A stretch of DNA of 64,000 bases from Eunapius fragilis (Eukaryota > Porifera > Demospongiae > Spongillida > Spongillidae). The stretch covers positions 1,539,432-1,603,431 of the forward strand of contig OY811972.1 of assembly GCA_963681505.1 (NCBI GenBank). The letters are read 5' to 3'. Made by a program: the position numbers and the translations under genes. Of the stretch, positions 45,578-57,433 are shown piece by piece. The notes under the pieces were generated by a model. It was not told where the DNA came from. It did no database searches and worked only from the letters and a program-made list of their open reading frames with translations. Each line of letters starts with the position of its first letter. The stretch's first letter is position 1.

Positions 45578-46750
45578 TGTTGAGGAAGTGGTGGGATTGG
45601 GATGGGGGGAGGGGATGCACGCGCAGTGGAGGCGCAGTTTATATGATGATAAAACCATCAGTCCATTTGATGTATATACATGTATGTGCGGAAGTGGCCA
45701 CCATCACCTGTAAAATAAACAAAGCTAGCTGGTGTGCTTATTGGAACAGACTGGACTGTACATAGGTAGTACGGTCCTCATAATACAGCTAAATGATGTC
45801 AGTGGGTGGGGTCTACACACTGTCCCTCGTTCAATGTACAGTACAAGACACTCTCTGACCTGGGCACTGCTCACCTCGATCAGGCTCCGCGATTTAATAT
45901 CAACTGCTCCTTGGACGTCTGCATCACTGCCATATGGACCGATTCATTCCTCGCGGACTCAGCCCAAAGCATAGTGGTCGGCTTAGCCAATAGAGCAAAA
46001 TAACAAAGGAGAGATCAAACAAATTAAAGGTAAATCCTTCTCATTGAGTGACCTGAAATTGGCCGTGATCTAATAATTACCTGCGTATGCGGACCTTTAT
46101 GTAGCCTTTTCATTATTTTGTAGGTATGTTCTGGGAATTTCCTGATACAAAACTATTCTGCCCATTCACATTATGCTTTGCTTTAGTACATCAGAGTATT
46201 TGGTCAGGAGATTGTACCACGCACAATAAATATTGAACTGCATTGCTATGGGATGGAGGCGTTGAGACATGCACTAATCTAATGCATAAACTCATCATTG
46301 TACTTGGGCTGATGCTGGGAGGATAATGTTCAGAAATTTGAATGAGAGGAGAGAATTGAGGAGATATGGGAATTAGGAAGAGAGTTGTGGGAGGTGAGAT
46401 GAGATATACATTCCCTTTTAAGAGACAGGTACATTACAAGCCCTCTTCCTCAGTTCAACTAGTAAGCTGTATCACATTGTCTCCGGAGCATTCTTCCGGC
46501 TCGTAACTGCACCATATTTACGCAATTACGAGAGAATTGCATATATTTAAACTGTCCGATTTTCTAAGCGAATTCAATACGAGACCCGGACGTCAGTCGC
46601 AAAGCTTGCTCCAACGATGACGCATTGCCGTAGGATCGTTAGAACTACCAATAGAACTACCATCAAAAAGGCAATATCAATGGCCATGGCATACATGCAC
46701 CTCTCTTTTATCAATACGTGCGTGGGTTCACGTTGTAGATTGGATTGGAA

Positions 46751-46961
46751 GCACGTCATAGTGGCACTCCATGATATAGTAAGAACTATCCTTGATCTCT
46801 GCCATCCTATGTGACTAATTTAAAAAGCATGTTCGTGTAGCTTGGTCTGCGCTGCATCCCACAGTGTAATTCGTTTCAAGCCCACGTGTATGTGATTGCG
46901 TTCTTGATCCAGGAACCATATCACGGAGTGCCACTATAGAAGTATGCTCTCACGTGACGTG
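46751..46961. repeat. Inverted repeat pair around GCACGTCA
   Basis: GCACGTCATAGTGGCACTCC at 46751 and its complement (with an 18-bp insertion) at 46919-46961 flank about 145 bp. Possibly an old foldback element. 45900-47440 otherwise holds no supported gene. Confidence 0.55.
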
Positions 46962-47439
46962 CTTCCTAAATAAGCTATGTCTGTGAGGTACATTATCTGA
47001 TGTATGTGTGTAAGGCTTCACATGCCTTGTTAGCACCTGTGTGCATGCTGGGGGAATTAATTACACTGCTATTTGAGTTGCATATACCTGGTGGTATGAT
47101 GTAACATTTTTTAATGACTGCGGCAATCATTTCCTATACATGTAGCTACTCCCTGTATGAACCCAGAAGAATAATGTGGTGCTTGAAAACGCTGTACTGT
47201 AGTAGTGTCCATTGGACTTCCACCAGTGGACACTCTTTTAGATTCATCAATTTCCCATCATGTTGGGACATCCACACCACTACAAGGCCCCTTGCTCCTC
47301 CTCCCCATTTCCTTAGATGCTGCACTTTCATATCGGGACACTGCCTCCCTAGGACCATTCCATCCAGTAGATACCCCCTCCACACAGTATACCCCTCCTG
47401 CCCCACCACTACATGCAACCCCCACTTCCACCTCCACAA

Positions 47440-47832
47440 TTACCCACCATTTGGGGATACTAATACACCATCTTCATATCTGGGGAGGGTCTGCTGCAAC
47501 TAAATAATTCTTTCAGCCCGATTGGACACCACGTTATTATCAGAAAATGAAACAAGTAATAACATTCTCTATGAGAACGTTGGTGGCATATAGGATTGGA
47601 ATAAGGCAATATTGGTGTAAAAAAGGAAGGAAACAAGGGTCTAATAAGAAGGGGAGATGCCTATATTTCGCACACAAATGTAATGTCCTACAAACGGGCG
47701 AAATATAGGACTATTATACATTTCCCCTTCTTATTAGACCCTCTTGTTTCCTTCCCTTTTACACCAATATTGCCTTATTCCAATCCTATATGCCACCAAC
47801 TTTCTCATCAGTAGAGAATGTTTTTATTACTT
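47440..47832. mobile_element. Foldback MITE M9 plus side arm (inverted copy of 35811-36165)
   Basis: MITE 47552-47832 (ACAAGTAATAACATTCTCTA start) with the 90-bp side arm on its left, in reverse orientation to the copy at 35811-36165. Confidence 0.85.
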
Positions 47833-47879
47833 ATACACAGATTGTGTCAATGTATGTTGATACAGCTTGTAGTTTTGCA

Positions 47880-48130
47880 TCCACACCTGAATACTTCGTA
47901 AAGTATCTTTGAGGGTTTGCCAGGCCACTGATGTCATGCCCTTTCCTCAGTTGGGAGTATGGCCATAATGATTCGGTCAGCATTCCTCATATGTTCCATT
48001 TCCAATGCTTGCATTCTGACTTCATTAACATCCCTTAGTAGAAACATTCCAAATCTAATATAATTCACTCCAATGGCTGCAGAATTATTCAATTCACAAC
48101 TCAACAGTTGTAGAGGAGTGGGTGGATCTG
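47880..48130 (-). pseudogene. Decayed Death-domain exon, copy E
   Basis: A TTTCTCATCAG acceptor, then the phase-1 frame DPPTPLQLLSCELNNSAAIG, YIRFGMFLLRDVNEV, ALEMEHMRNADRIIMAIL. It then slips one frame to GKGMTSVAWQTLKDTL. Helices 1-4 match the intact Death exon by position. It is the most diverged copy and lacks the WLQ segment. Confidence 0.7.
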
Positions 48131-49730
48131 ATGAGAAAGGTCAAGCTGACAATTCATTGTATGTACGCATCATTGTGTTATTTATTTAACCGCATCATCC
48201 CAGCTATCATTGTTGTTGGTATCAATTATTAAAGAACTTTATTATTTATACAGATAACCCTCCCCCTCCCTTCCCCTTCTTCACATCCCCTCCCCCACCC
48301 CCACTTCACCACCAACCCCCCCCCCCCCCCCCCCCCCCCCAAAAAAAAATAATAACTCACATGACAATGTAAAAAGTGTCCAGCGAGGAAGCCAACGGCC
48401 TCATCCATGAGGTAAAATAAACGATGCGAGTAGTGCAGGAGTATTTCATTCTGGCTGCCAATCAACTGACCATCCACACGTAATCATAAGTAGCTGGCGT
48501 CGCAGCAACAGTAAGAGATCTGAAAAACCGCCCTTTAGGGTTGCGCCTGAAGTGGTTAAAAACAAGGGAACCTTACTGTTCCTCTTCATAAGCGCCGTTG
48601 CAGACAAGTGCTCTAAACTACGCCCTTACGCAGCTTCTTATGACGAATGCATTACATTGGTAAATCAACGCCTACTATTTTGTACTTGATATTTTTCATC
48701 GCTGTGGCACTGCATTTTTTGTATCTATTCAGTCAATGTTGACGAGTGATCAAGTTAAAAGAAGTTTCTAATTACCTACAATTATAGTGTAATTATCTTG
48801 CATTTCAAAGTGATAGGGTGAGCTTGCTTTGTTTAAGGTTCATGTACATGTGCAATTAATAATGCACGAGGTAACACTACATGCATCTATAAATCGAAAG
48901 TTTCAGATCGTTTTACATTGGACCGGAGCTCATTCCTTCAGGTCAGGATCACTTATCTGCGAGCTGCGTGAAAACAACTCAGTCGCACACGCGTATCGCT
49001 TCTTCTGTACTTTTGCTAAGTTTACAATGCAATTCAGCAATCACATGTCACTAGTGGATGGCAAATTAATATTCTTGCGCTTTGTCTAAGCAACATTGGC
49101 GTCTTGATTGTCTTACAAAAATCCATAGGTATGCTATAAGCTATAAGTATTATTATTCGATCTGGATACGAGAGTACTTCTGCATAGCCACTAATTTGGG
49201 TCAAACTAGAGGAGTAGGGGTAGAACTGTCAGGCATAGATATGCATTTTTTGTACTAAACTAAGACCACAGTATCTACTAAACTATATGGAGAATGTATT
49301 AATTTTATATCGTATATGTGAAATGGCATGTGTTAATGAAATTGCGATTGACTATGAGGAGGATCGATGGGATTGAAGTTACAATTTCAACTAACCGATG
49401 TCCATACTTAAAGTTGTCATTAAACTATTGCCAGAAATAACAATGCAAGTACATTTGGTTAATAAAAGCTAAGTGTAGTTGTAAAGACATTCATTAAAAT
49501 CCTAACAAAATAATAATCTTACACTTATACAATACTTCAACTGAATAGTTTTTTAAATATTAAATAATGTAATACATTAATAATTTGATGAACAGATAAA
49601 CAACACATATACACAATATCAGTTCTATACTCTTCTGAGGATGGCTCTGGCATTTGCTCGTACTAAGCAAATGCTTAAATTAGAAAACAGGTTAAAAGAT
49701 GACTTGTGTATTGCAAGCTTGTAGCTCCTA
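48131..49730. other. No supported gene
   Basis: Contains a poly-C/A run (48316-48349) and AT-rich sequence. Short open frames have no recognisable features. Confidence 0.55.
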
Positions 49731-49734
49731 AAAA

Positions 49735-50058
49735 AAATCAAAGCCTCTCTACTCCAAGCCTCATTGGAGTTAACTGCTTAGAGGGGTTGAGACCCACACT
49801 AGAGCTAAGCACTTCTCATCATTAGCCTGGTGTTGGCATTGTTCCCACTTCACCTAAAGTTGAAGGATTTAGCGGTGAGACAACGGAGATGACCAGGGCA
49901 ACGGGCCTCCCAAGATTCCAACTCTGCACCAAAATATCAGCAAGTCGAGACGGCGAATGGTTTGGCAAGAGCCCAACACCAGCTTCAACTTGGAAAGAAT
50001 CATGTGCACGGTGAAGGAAATGCACTAAAGTGTCCCTGAGTGCATTTTTGGTGAGCAT
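49735..50058 (-). mobile_element. LINE-type element, C-terminal coding fragment
   Basis: The minus frame reads NALRDTLVHFLHRAHDSFQV, GLLPNHSPSRLADILVQSWN and GRPVALVISVVSPLNPSTL. With a slip it continues ANDEKCLALVWVSTPL and AVNSNEAWSREA. The order matches the C-terminal part of a common invertebrate reverse transcriptase protein and overlaps in content with the fragment at 30711-30832. Confidence 0.82.
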
Positions 50059-50639
50059 GAGATAGCACTACCTCCACATTTGCATGTTAACTAGAGAGGA
50101 GACAACAGAATTGACAAATTAATGTTTGACAAAATTACACGATCTAATAACGCACGTACACATACATAAAACCAGACAAATTGGAGACGAATAACAGTGA
50201 TCTGTGAATGAGGAGGGATCAATAGAGTTTATGAATAAATGGGTATACGATTGAATGCAGGATATGATGCAAATGTAGACATAACAGACTAAGTTATTAC
50301 GTATGTGTTTAGCTGTGCAAGTGTGTGCGATCAAAAAATAAGAACTGCTCATTTGGGGTTACAATTCCTATAGTAGCAATGTCTTTAGGCAGCCTGTGGT
50401 ATCTTCTCACATACCAATTTGAGCTTGACCAAATTAGGTACAAATGTCTGGCGAAGATTGTGTCTACTTCACACAAAGGAATTAATGATATATATAATTG
50501 CTCAACTCGAATGCAAAATATAGCAAACGGGGATGAATGATTACAGTGGTCAGCAGGTCAATACATAAGATATATGTTATCGCATCAGCATACATACATT
50601 GTAGAATGAGCATAGTTCAGTTGGTGATCAAATTCTAGA

Positions 50640-50953
50640 CTACCTCAATTCGGGTTCCAGTTCCCTTTTCATACGTTTGGAGGACGGTACTTCATTGCTA
50701 GAATTAAAATAATGAGCAGAGGTAACGTCTGAAACTGCATTCATGCACCTTGATGATGATGGTGGAGTAGAAATGTTTATTACAGAAAGAGGTGTCTCAA
50801 CTTTCTTTGAAGCTTCGAAGGAAGGCACCCATGCAGTATATCAGCGACGACTTGCTATTCCATGGCCGGTGAACTTACCTGAAATCCAAGTCCGCGGACG
50901 CTGCGCTGTCCTGGCAATTTGCCGGGTGAGGCATCGTCAAAATGTCTTGGCAT
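50640..50953 (-). CDS. Possible first two exons of an unidentified gene
   Basis: ATG at 50951-50953 opens MPRHFDDASPGKLPGQRSVR followed by GLGFQ, with a clean GTAAGT donor (exon 50879-50953, 75 nt, phase 0). A second exon (about 50640-50805), after TTCAAAG, reads KVETPLSVINISTPPSSSR and NEVPSSKRMKRELEPELR in phase. The Ser/Pro-rich stretch and basic KRMKR would suit a nuclear protein. No domain is recognised and the downstream exons are not resolved. Confidence 0.4.
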
Positions 50954-51062
50954 AAACAAAATGGTTTACGAACTATGAACATCTCTATATACTTTGGACT
51001 AACCTGACGTCCGTCATCCAGTTCTTTCTGGTGTGCTGGCAGCTGCCTGATATCCCTGCGAC

Positions 51063-51693
51063 TAGTCTGGGGACCCGACTGATGGTTGTACTATCAGTCT
51101 GGTGACTTGATCGCATCCGTTTTGTGCACTGTACTAGTTGGTATCATGAAATCTCATGAATATAATATGTGGATAACTATCACTGCACAAACAGTACTAG
51201 TCCCCAGACTATTTAGCATTAGTATGGCGGCTAATCTTTCTGTCCTTTGTTTGTCTTGTGGATATGACCTTACCAACCTTCCACTCAAAAGGCGGAGCCT
51301 TAAAGGAACATCATCATCTAGCGTTGAACGTTTCTGTCGGATATAGGAAGGCAGGCATAACAAAGACTCTTGCCATATCCAGTTGGTAACACTCCAAAAA
51401 CGTCCTGCCCAGTGGCTATAGCTAGAACTACTTCCAACTGAAGGTTCTTTATCTCGGTAAACAAAAGACTTTCCACAGCGTAATGCCTAACATCCGTATA
51501 ACGGCCATTACAAAAAACACGTATAGATTTGTATTATTCATAATGTTATGGCTTATAGTTAATGACATACATGCTCGTAGGTGGGGCATAAATTAGATTC
51601 ATGCTACTGCACGAATTCGTGCAGTAGTGCACAAAACGGATGCGAGCTAGTCACCAGACTGATAGTACAGACATCAGTCGGGTCCCCAGACTA
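51063..51693. mobile_element. Foldback DNA transposon, 631 bp, 9-bp TSD
   Basis: Terminal inverted repeats of about 72 bp begin TAGTCTGGGGACCCGACTGA. The flanks are the direct repeat CCCTGCGAC (51054-51062 and 51694-51702). The interior holds a short plus-strand frame, MAANLSVLCLSCGYDLTNLP to VERFCRI, with a CxxC pair, perhaps the start of a lost transposase, and a 24-bp palindrome CTACTGCACGAATTCGTGC... near 51604. The family is not assigned; 9-bp duplications are typical of Mutator-like elements. Confidence 0.88.
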
Positions 51694-52247
51694 CCCTGCG
51701 ACCTCGATCGCCCACTCCGCGTGGTAGTTTGGCGCCAAATTACTAGTACACTTGTAATTAATTTAATAAGTTTATAAACGTAGTCTACATGTATGACAAA
51801 TGTCGTTTCAAACTTTCAATTCACTAGATAGTTTTACTATGTATGGTATCACTTATGTATGGGGCTTGTGAAGTGCACTAATATTCACGGTAATCCACTT
51901 CTGAAGAAACGCGTAGCTGGGTTTGCTAGACTATTTTGTAGTATGAGATTAGCATGCATCGTGCTATTTGTGTTCTGATTGGTAAGACGCTCGGTAGCCG
52001 GTTGAAGTTGTGAAGGGTATTCCAGTGTCACGTAACCACATTGAGCAGCTCAGCTTTCCCATGATGATATATGTATATAATCTATGGCACAAGGTGGGGG
52101 CGTGGCATAATAACAAATACAGCCGTCTATATAAGTTCGATCAGATGCATAGCTCCTCAAAATGCTTTCTATGCACCGTCACATGGTCTAGAGCCACAAG
52201 TGTATGTTGTATGCATCTATACTTGTACATGATCAGCCGCTAATAGG

Positions 52248-53516
52248 CACAGCGAAACCGTTACATGGACACGGTAACGTCTCATCACGTGACCTTACCC
52301 GTCTCTTTGATGTAGGCGGATACCGTTGAAATCAATTTCAACGGGCCGTCTGTGGACTGAGAGTGGACGGTAACGTCTCTTTCCCCGTCACTCCTTCACG
52401 TCATTTATACGTTTTAATCCGTCACTTCGGTAAATCGACGGTTAAAGAGGTTCGCTTTTTACCGTGTCGTACCGTCGGTACGTAAGGTTGGGTTTTAGGC
52501 AACCGCGCTGCTTCTATCCATGCAGCACCACACCATCACATGCAACTTTCTCAGATTCTGAAGCAGTTTTGAAAATACAAATACATAGGATGTACGAAAG
52601 GGAAACGCAAGTATTTTGCTTGGTCTCTGTACGTATTGATGTACAAAACAACTGTACTGGTAGGATTCTGTCCTGTTGATTATCGGATGAGAACCACACG
52701 AAGTACTTGCTTAAACACAATTGCGGTATTGATGACACGGGCGTGAAACCTGTACGACAGTACACAACTCTCTCGTCATCATCATCAGAAAAAGAGATTA
52801 TTTTGCACATACCTCATTGCGCTCCAAAGACAAACAAAGTAACTTCGCGGAAAGGCACTGTAAGCGAGGAAACAAAAATCATAAGCCCAACAATAATACA
52901 ACAACTTACAGATTGGAAAGAGTATACCGTAATGCGAAAGGCATAACTCTCTTGCCAGCAAACGTTCATCTGTTACAAAAAAATTACATACTTGTGACGG
53001 ACACATTGACATACCTCATGGCGCTCCAGAGTACGACGTGGAAAGGGTAAGCAGAGGTATCAGACATCAACTTACATAACGAAAAGCACGTACTTTCGCG
53101 TTACAACCTATTCCTGTAGACGAAAGAAAGGGGTTCGACACAACAAAAATGGCGCCTACCGACACATTTACCTGATGAAGCTACGCCCATGAAGGTCCAC
53201 ACCTCCCAGGAGACCAGTATGTGTGTTACATCTGCTGATTTTGAAGCACTCAGGATATGTAGATCTACGCTCGTATTCCCCACAGTGGTGACAGTAACGT
53301 CGCTTGCCGCTCATTTTGAAAGGAGGTGACTTATATCACGTGACCATGACGTCAATAACTATGTGGACGGTACCGTGCTGTGGCGTTCGTCGATTACCAT
53401 TGCACATACACGGGCACCGTCACAAAACGTTTCCGTGACATTTCCGTAGAAGTCCGTCATGTTCGATAGAGACGGAGTACCGTTGCAACCCGTCTCCGGA
53501 TAGCGGTTTCGCTGTG
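52248..53516. mobile_element. 1,269-bp element with CACAGCGAAACCG termini
   Basis: CACAGCGAAACCG at 52248 and CGGTTTCGCTGTG ending at 53516 are perfect terminal repeats flanked by AGG on both sides. Subterminal regions are rich in CCGTCAC/CGGTAACG motifs on both strands. A 3-bp duplication and CAC.G ends fit CACTA/EnSpm-like elements (inference). The interior has two similar blocks (CATACCTCATTGCGCTCCA near 52810 and CATACCTCATGGCGCTCCA near 53012) and no transposase. Confidence 0.75.
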
Positions 53517-53620
53517 AGGTATTAATCATGCACTGAACAAAACATTAATGTGCATGCATTGCATATTATTACTATTAATATTGTTATTTTATGTTTATGA
53601 ATCTTACAACTGCATCATCT

Positions 53621-54394
53621 GAACCTGCGTCAGCAGGTTCAATATAGGATTGATTGAGGAATGATGAATATCATTAAAAAATTTAAATCGCGTCGGGAGG
53701 GACAACGGAGAAACGGATCACTTATCTCGTTGCAGCAATCGAACGACAACACCAAGATCTACGTTTTCATGCTAGTTTCATGTCATTAAACTATGCGCTT
53801 CCAGACAAACAAAGAACCTGCTTCTCGTGCCCATTCCCAAAAAAATTGTTCGTCGTCGTCGTCGTCGTCTTCCTTAGGAAGGTATAACTCGAGCTACGAA
53901 CGGTTTTAAAGAACGACAATAGTACCAATCTCTTCAGAATTTACCGGCACGTTATCCTAGCATGTCATTTGGACACATATCACATCTAGAAAGAAACTAC
54001 AGCGAGAAATACCCTATTTTGTTGCAAGTTCTATGGCCATCTAGCAAGTTCTAGCAAGTTCTTAATAAAAAATAAAAAAAGAAAAAAAACTTATGAAACA
54101 AGTAAATAAAAACATTCTCTAACGAGAAAGTTGGTGGGCATATAGGATTGACAATGTTGGTGTAAAAAGCACGGAAACAAGTGTGACAGAAATGTTACTG
54201 GAAAATTGAAATAGGCCTATATTTAGCCCATTTTCTCAGGCGTGCGCTGCCTAAATGTGACTGGGCTAAATATAGGCCTATTTCAATTTTCCAGTAACAT
54301 TTCTGTCACACTTGTTTCCGTGCTTTTTACACCAACATTGTCAATCCTATATGCCCACCAACTTTCTCGTTAGAGAATGTTTTTATTTACTTGT
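53621..54394 (-). mobile_element. Composite foldback element, copy R (diverged)
   Basis: Same layout as copies P and Q: terminal hairpin (here GAACCTGC-gtca-GCAGGTTC), ATATAGGATT, CATTAAAAAA, a GTTTCATGTC block, a (GTC)n tract where P has an Arg-rich frame, TCTTCAGAAT, then a complete foldback MITE (54098-54394). The hairpin stem differs wholly in sequence from P and Q but keeps its position and form. Confidence 0.7.
54098..54394. mobile_element. Foldback MITE M10
   Basis: Nearly perfect 297-bp foldback from ACAAGTAAATAAAAACATTC to its complement. Inner arms carry GTGTGACAGAAATGTTACTGG instead of the sequences of other copies, yet pair fully. Confidence 0.92.
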
Positions 54395-54527
54395 ATAGGA
54401 TGCAAACCTTGAGGTGTTGTTCTAACTGTGCCGGCATTAATTCATAATTCGATACATGCGAAATGAATGCACGCGCGTTCTTAATTTTTATACATGATTC
54501 AATCCGATATGTGCTATGTGAGAGAGC

Positions 54528-54810
54528 TGTGATAATCATGACCCAAGTAGAAAGTCATTCAGAACTGCTGCTTCTATGTTTATGCATACTTATCACATGG
54601 CATACGCATTGAAACTATGCTTTGTTGGGATATTAAACAGGCATTCAGGTGTTAATCCTGGGTACCCGATCGCGAGCCCCTTTTCCTTTTGCATGTGATG
54701 ATCATGACCCATGTAGAAAGCCATTCAGAACTGTTTCCCCTATGTTTACACATACCTATTACATGGTATAGCCATTGAAACATGATTGGTTGGGATGTTA
54801 ATATTTATAA
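54528..54810. repeat. 172-bp tandem duplication
   Basis: ATCATGACCC...GTAGAAAG.CATTCAGAACTG...GTTGGGATRTTAA occurs at about 54535 and 54706 with about 80 percent similarity. Non-coding. Confidence 0.75.
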
Positions 54811-55105
54811 TTGATGTTCCATTAACTCTCATTTTGGTCTTTCTCAGGGACTGTAGGTTTATACTGAGGTGTTCACATCTTTATATTAGGCTGTTCTAAG
54901 TGTTGAAGGTCGTAGCAATCTCATTGTAATGTCCATGAACCATGTGATGGTAATGACCATGATACTAAAGTTACACATGTGTTAATCAATATGTACAAAT
55001 ATACATGCATGTGCTGATGTACATGTACAATGATGATGGTCTGGTGTCAATAGTGGTGTGATGTCAAAGCTTCCTTGCCCTTTAAAGTAGCCAGCCATGA
55101 TGTCC

Positions 55106-55450
55106 TGAATTGAGACAGAATTTAGGGCTCAATTCCACATTTGAACAGAAACACTATGACTCACGTGGCGGTAACGCCCACTTCCGGTCACAGGCTCATC
55201 TTGGGGATGGGTCACTCTCTTCACCCTGCAATGTGGACTGTCGTGGTGACATGCTGCTCTGAATTGTGACAGAATTTAGAGCTCAATTTCACATTTTAAC
55301 AGAGACACTATGACTCACGTGGCGGTAACGCCCACTTCCGGTCATAGGCTCATCTTGGGGGTGGGTCACTCTCTGCACCCTGCAATGTGGACTGTCGTGG
55401 TGACATGCTGCTCTAAATTGTGACAGAATTTAGAGCTCAATTTCACATTT
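55106..55450. repeat. About 157-bp tandem repeat, 2.2 units
   Basis: The unit starts TTGTGACAGAATTTAGAGCT, includes ACTCACGTGGCGGTAACGCC and ends GTGACATGCTGCTCT. Two full units and the start of a third are seen. A looser repeat built on GCAAACCACTCA continues to about 55860. Confidence 0.88.
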
Positions 55451-55867
55451 TGAATGTGAGCGTGAAGCAAACCACTCATACCCATCAGTCACTTGACCCC
55501 TACCATTGGGGTGGGAGCTTAAACAGCAAACCTTGCATCACATACACTTGAATGTGCAGACATGAAAGTTTGTCATTAGAAGCAAACCACTCACCTGAGA
55601 TAGCTATACCCATTAGTGTCACCATCAGACAGTCACATCCCCATTAGAGTCACATGACCTCTACTTGACCGGGTGACAACTCTGACCAATTTATACACCA
55701 AACCATGTGTCACATATCTACACAGATAGACATGAAAGGTTGTAAATTGCATTATTAAAAGCAAACCACTCACTTTAGATAGCCACACCCATCAGAGTCA
55801 CATGACTCTTAGGAGACAATTGGGGTGACAACTCGACCAATTTGAAGCATATACACCAAACCTAATG

Positions 55868-55869
55868 GG

Positions 55870-55906
<37 letters not shown>

Positions 55907-56022
55907 GTTGGGTCGGGTCGGTCGAACGACCCCCTCCCGACGACTACCATCCACTACAAGTTATATATAGAAATGGACGGCTCCCGGGTGTGGTACTAGG
56001 CTGCCATAACTCGGACCTGAAG

Positions 56023-56060
<38 letters not shown>
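55868..56060. repeat. Paired long poly-G and poly-C tracts
   Basis: About 34 G (55871-55904) and about 37 C (56023-56059) lie 120 bp apart with opposite base, so each strand has one G tract and the two can pair. The sequence between is not a perfect inverted repeat. Confidence 0.9.
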
Positions 56061-56062
<2 letters not shown>

Positions 56063-56249
56063 ATTGGCCCAGTTGTGAATCCACCGCTCGCTATAAGTCG
56101 AGTCCCAAACAGAACGATGTCGACACCCCGGCCACTTTCAAGTGGCTGGCTATGTATGATCCTGCATTGTCCGAATCGAATATTACGCATGTGGTCCCAC
56201 TACAGCTTATAATTCTGGCATCAAAACTATCCTATTTTAACTGATCACA

Positions 56250-57430
56250 TACCTTGTAAATTTTTAGTTGAAGGTATAATAGGTATTCGAATAAAAACCA
56301 TCAAAATAGTTAGAGGGTTATTAAGAAATTTAATGTTTTAAATTTGATAATTCATATCTACGTGGATATCGAGCATACTGCCTACGACTCGCGCTACGAG
56401 TCTTCATACGATTCTTGATATTTGCCTCTTGATCCAAGTCTATAGAGGCGTTCCCATGCTGGCAACTACCAATTCCTTTAATACCGACTACGAATCCGAT
56501 CCATAAAGTTTTTATTGACCACTACTGTATGTCCATAATGCTCTACGTTCGAAATCACATTGGAAACATACAGCCATACATTCTTGATCGAGAGGTTCAA
56601 ACTTATAATCTGAAGAGTCATATCAAAGCCATTTCTATTTTTACGTAAGTTATCTAATTTGCAAATTCATTGTGGTTTGCGTATTCTTAATACTTCGAGA
56701 ATCCGCGCAATGAATAATTGTCACCTGTGGATTCTTAAAATATACCCGGTGGATATTTGTAATATACACTACCCTTGGTATATTGATGGTATACGCAAAA
56801 TATACGCAAAAATATACGCTATCGTATACTACGTTTGTTGCACAGTGGTAGAGCCAAATGTCTCAAGCTATGTGCAAGAGGACATCCATGTCAGAAATAC
56901 TGCTATGAGCCATGTCAGTGTGATGTCTGTCAGTAAAACATTGAAACTTGAATTGATATTGAATAGTTTACAATTTTTAATATTACATGTTTTCATTTTC
57001 ATATTGGAAACCTGTAGGCAGTAGCGCATTAAATTCAAGACTAAATGTTAATTAACTAAATGTTAATTAACTTCACTATATATTTATTAAAACTGGACCA
57101 CAGTCTCATCTTTCACCCTTCCATTATTAAAAATTAAATTTATGTCATCCGGTCCTAACGTGCCTCTAATATACAGAAGTATTTGCGTTGATCGATAGTA
57201 ATATTATATAATATTATATAGATAATATTTATATAATATTATAATTATAGATTTAATTATACTATGTAACAACTATATGCAACATTCTTACTTGTGACTT
57301 GTAAAGTTGTAATTAAGAATCCTGGCCGCTCACGTCAATTTAATTGCACGCACACACAACATCTTGATATGTGCATGTGAAAATATCGTGGCTGAAAATC
57401 TCACAGCAAAAAAAGGAGTCAAATCAAATA
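56250..57430. other. AT-rich, no supported gene
   Basis: Contains TATTATATAA-type simple repeats near 57200-57245. A 121-codon plus-strand frame at 56659-57024 shows nothing recognisable. Confidence 0.5.
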
Positions 57431-57433
57431 TTG

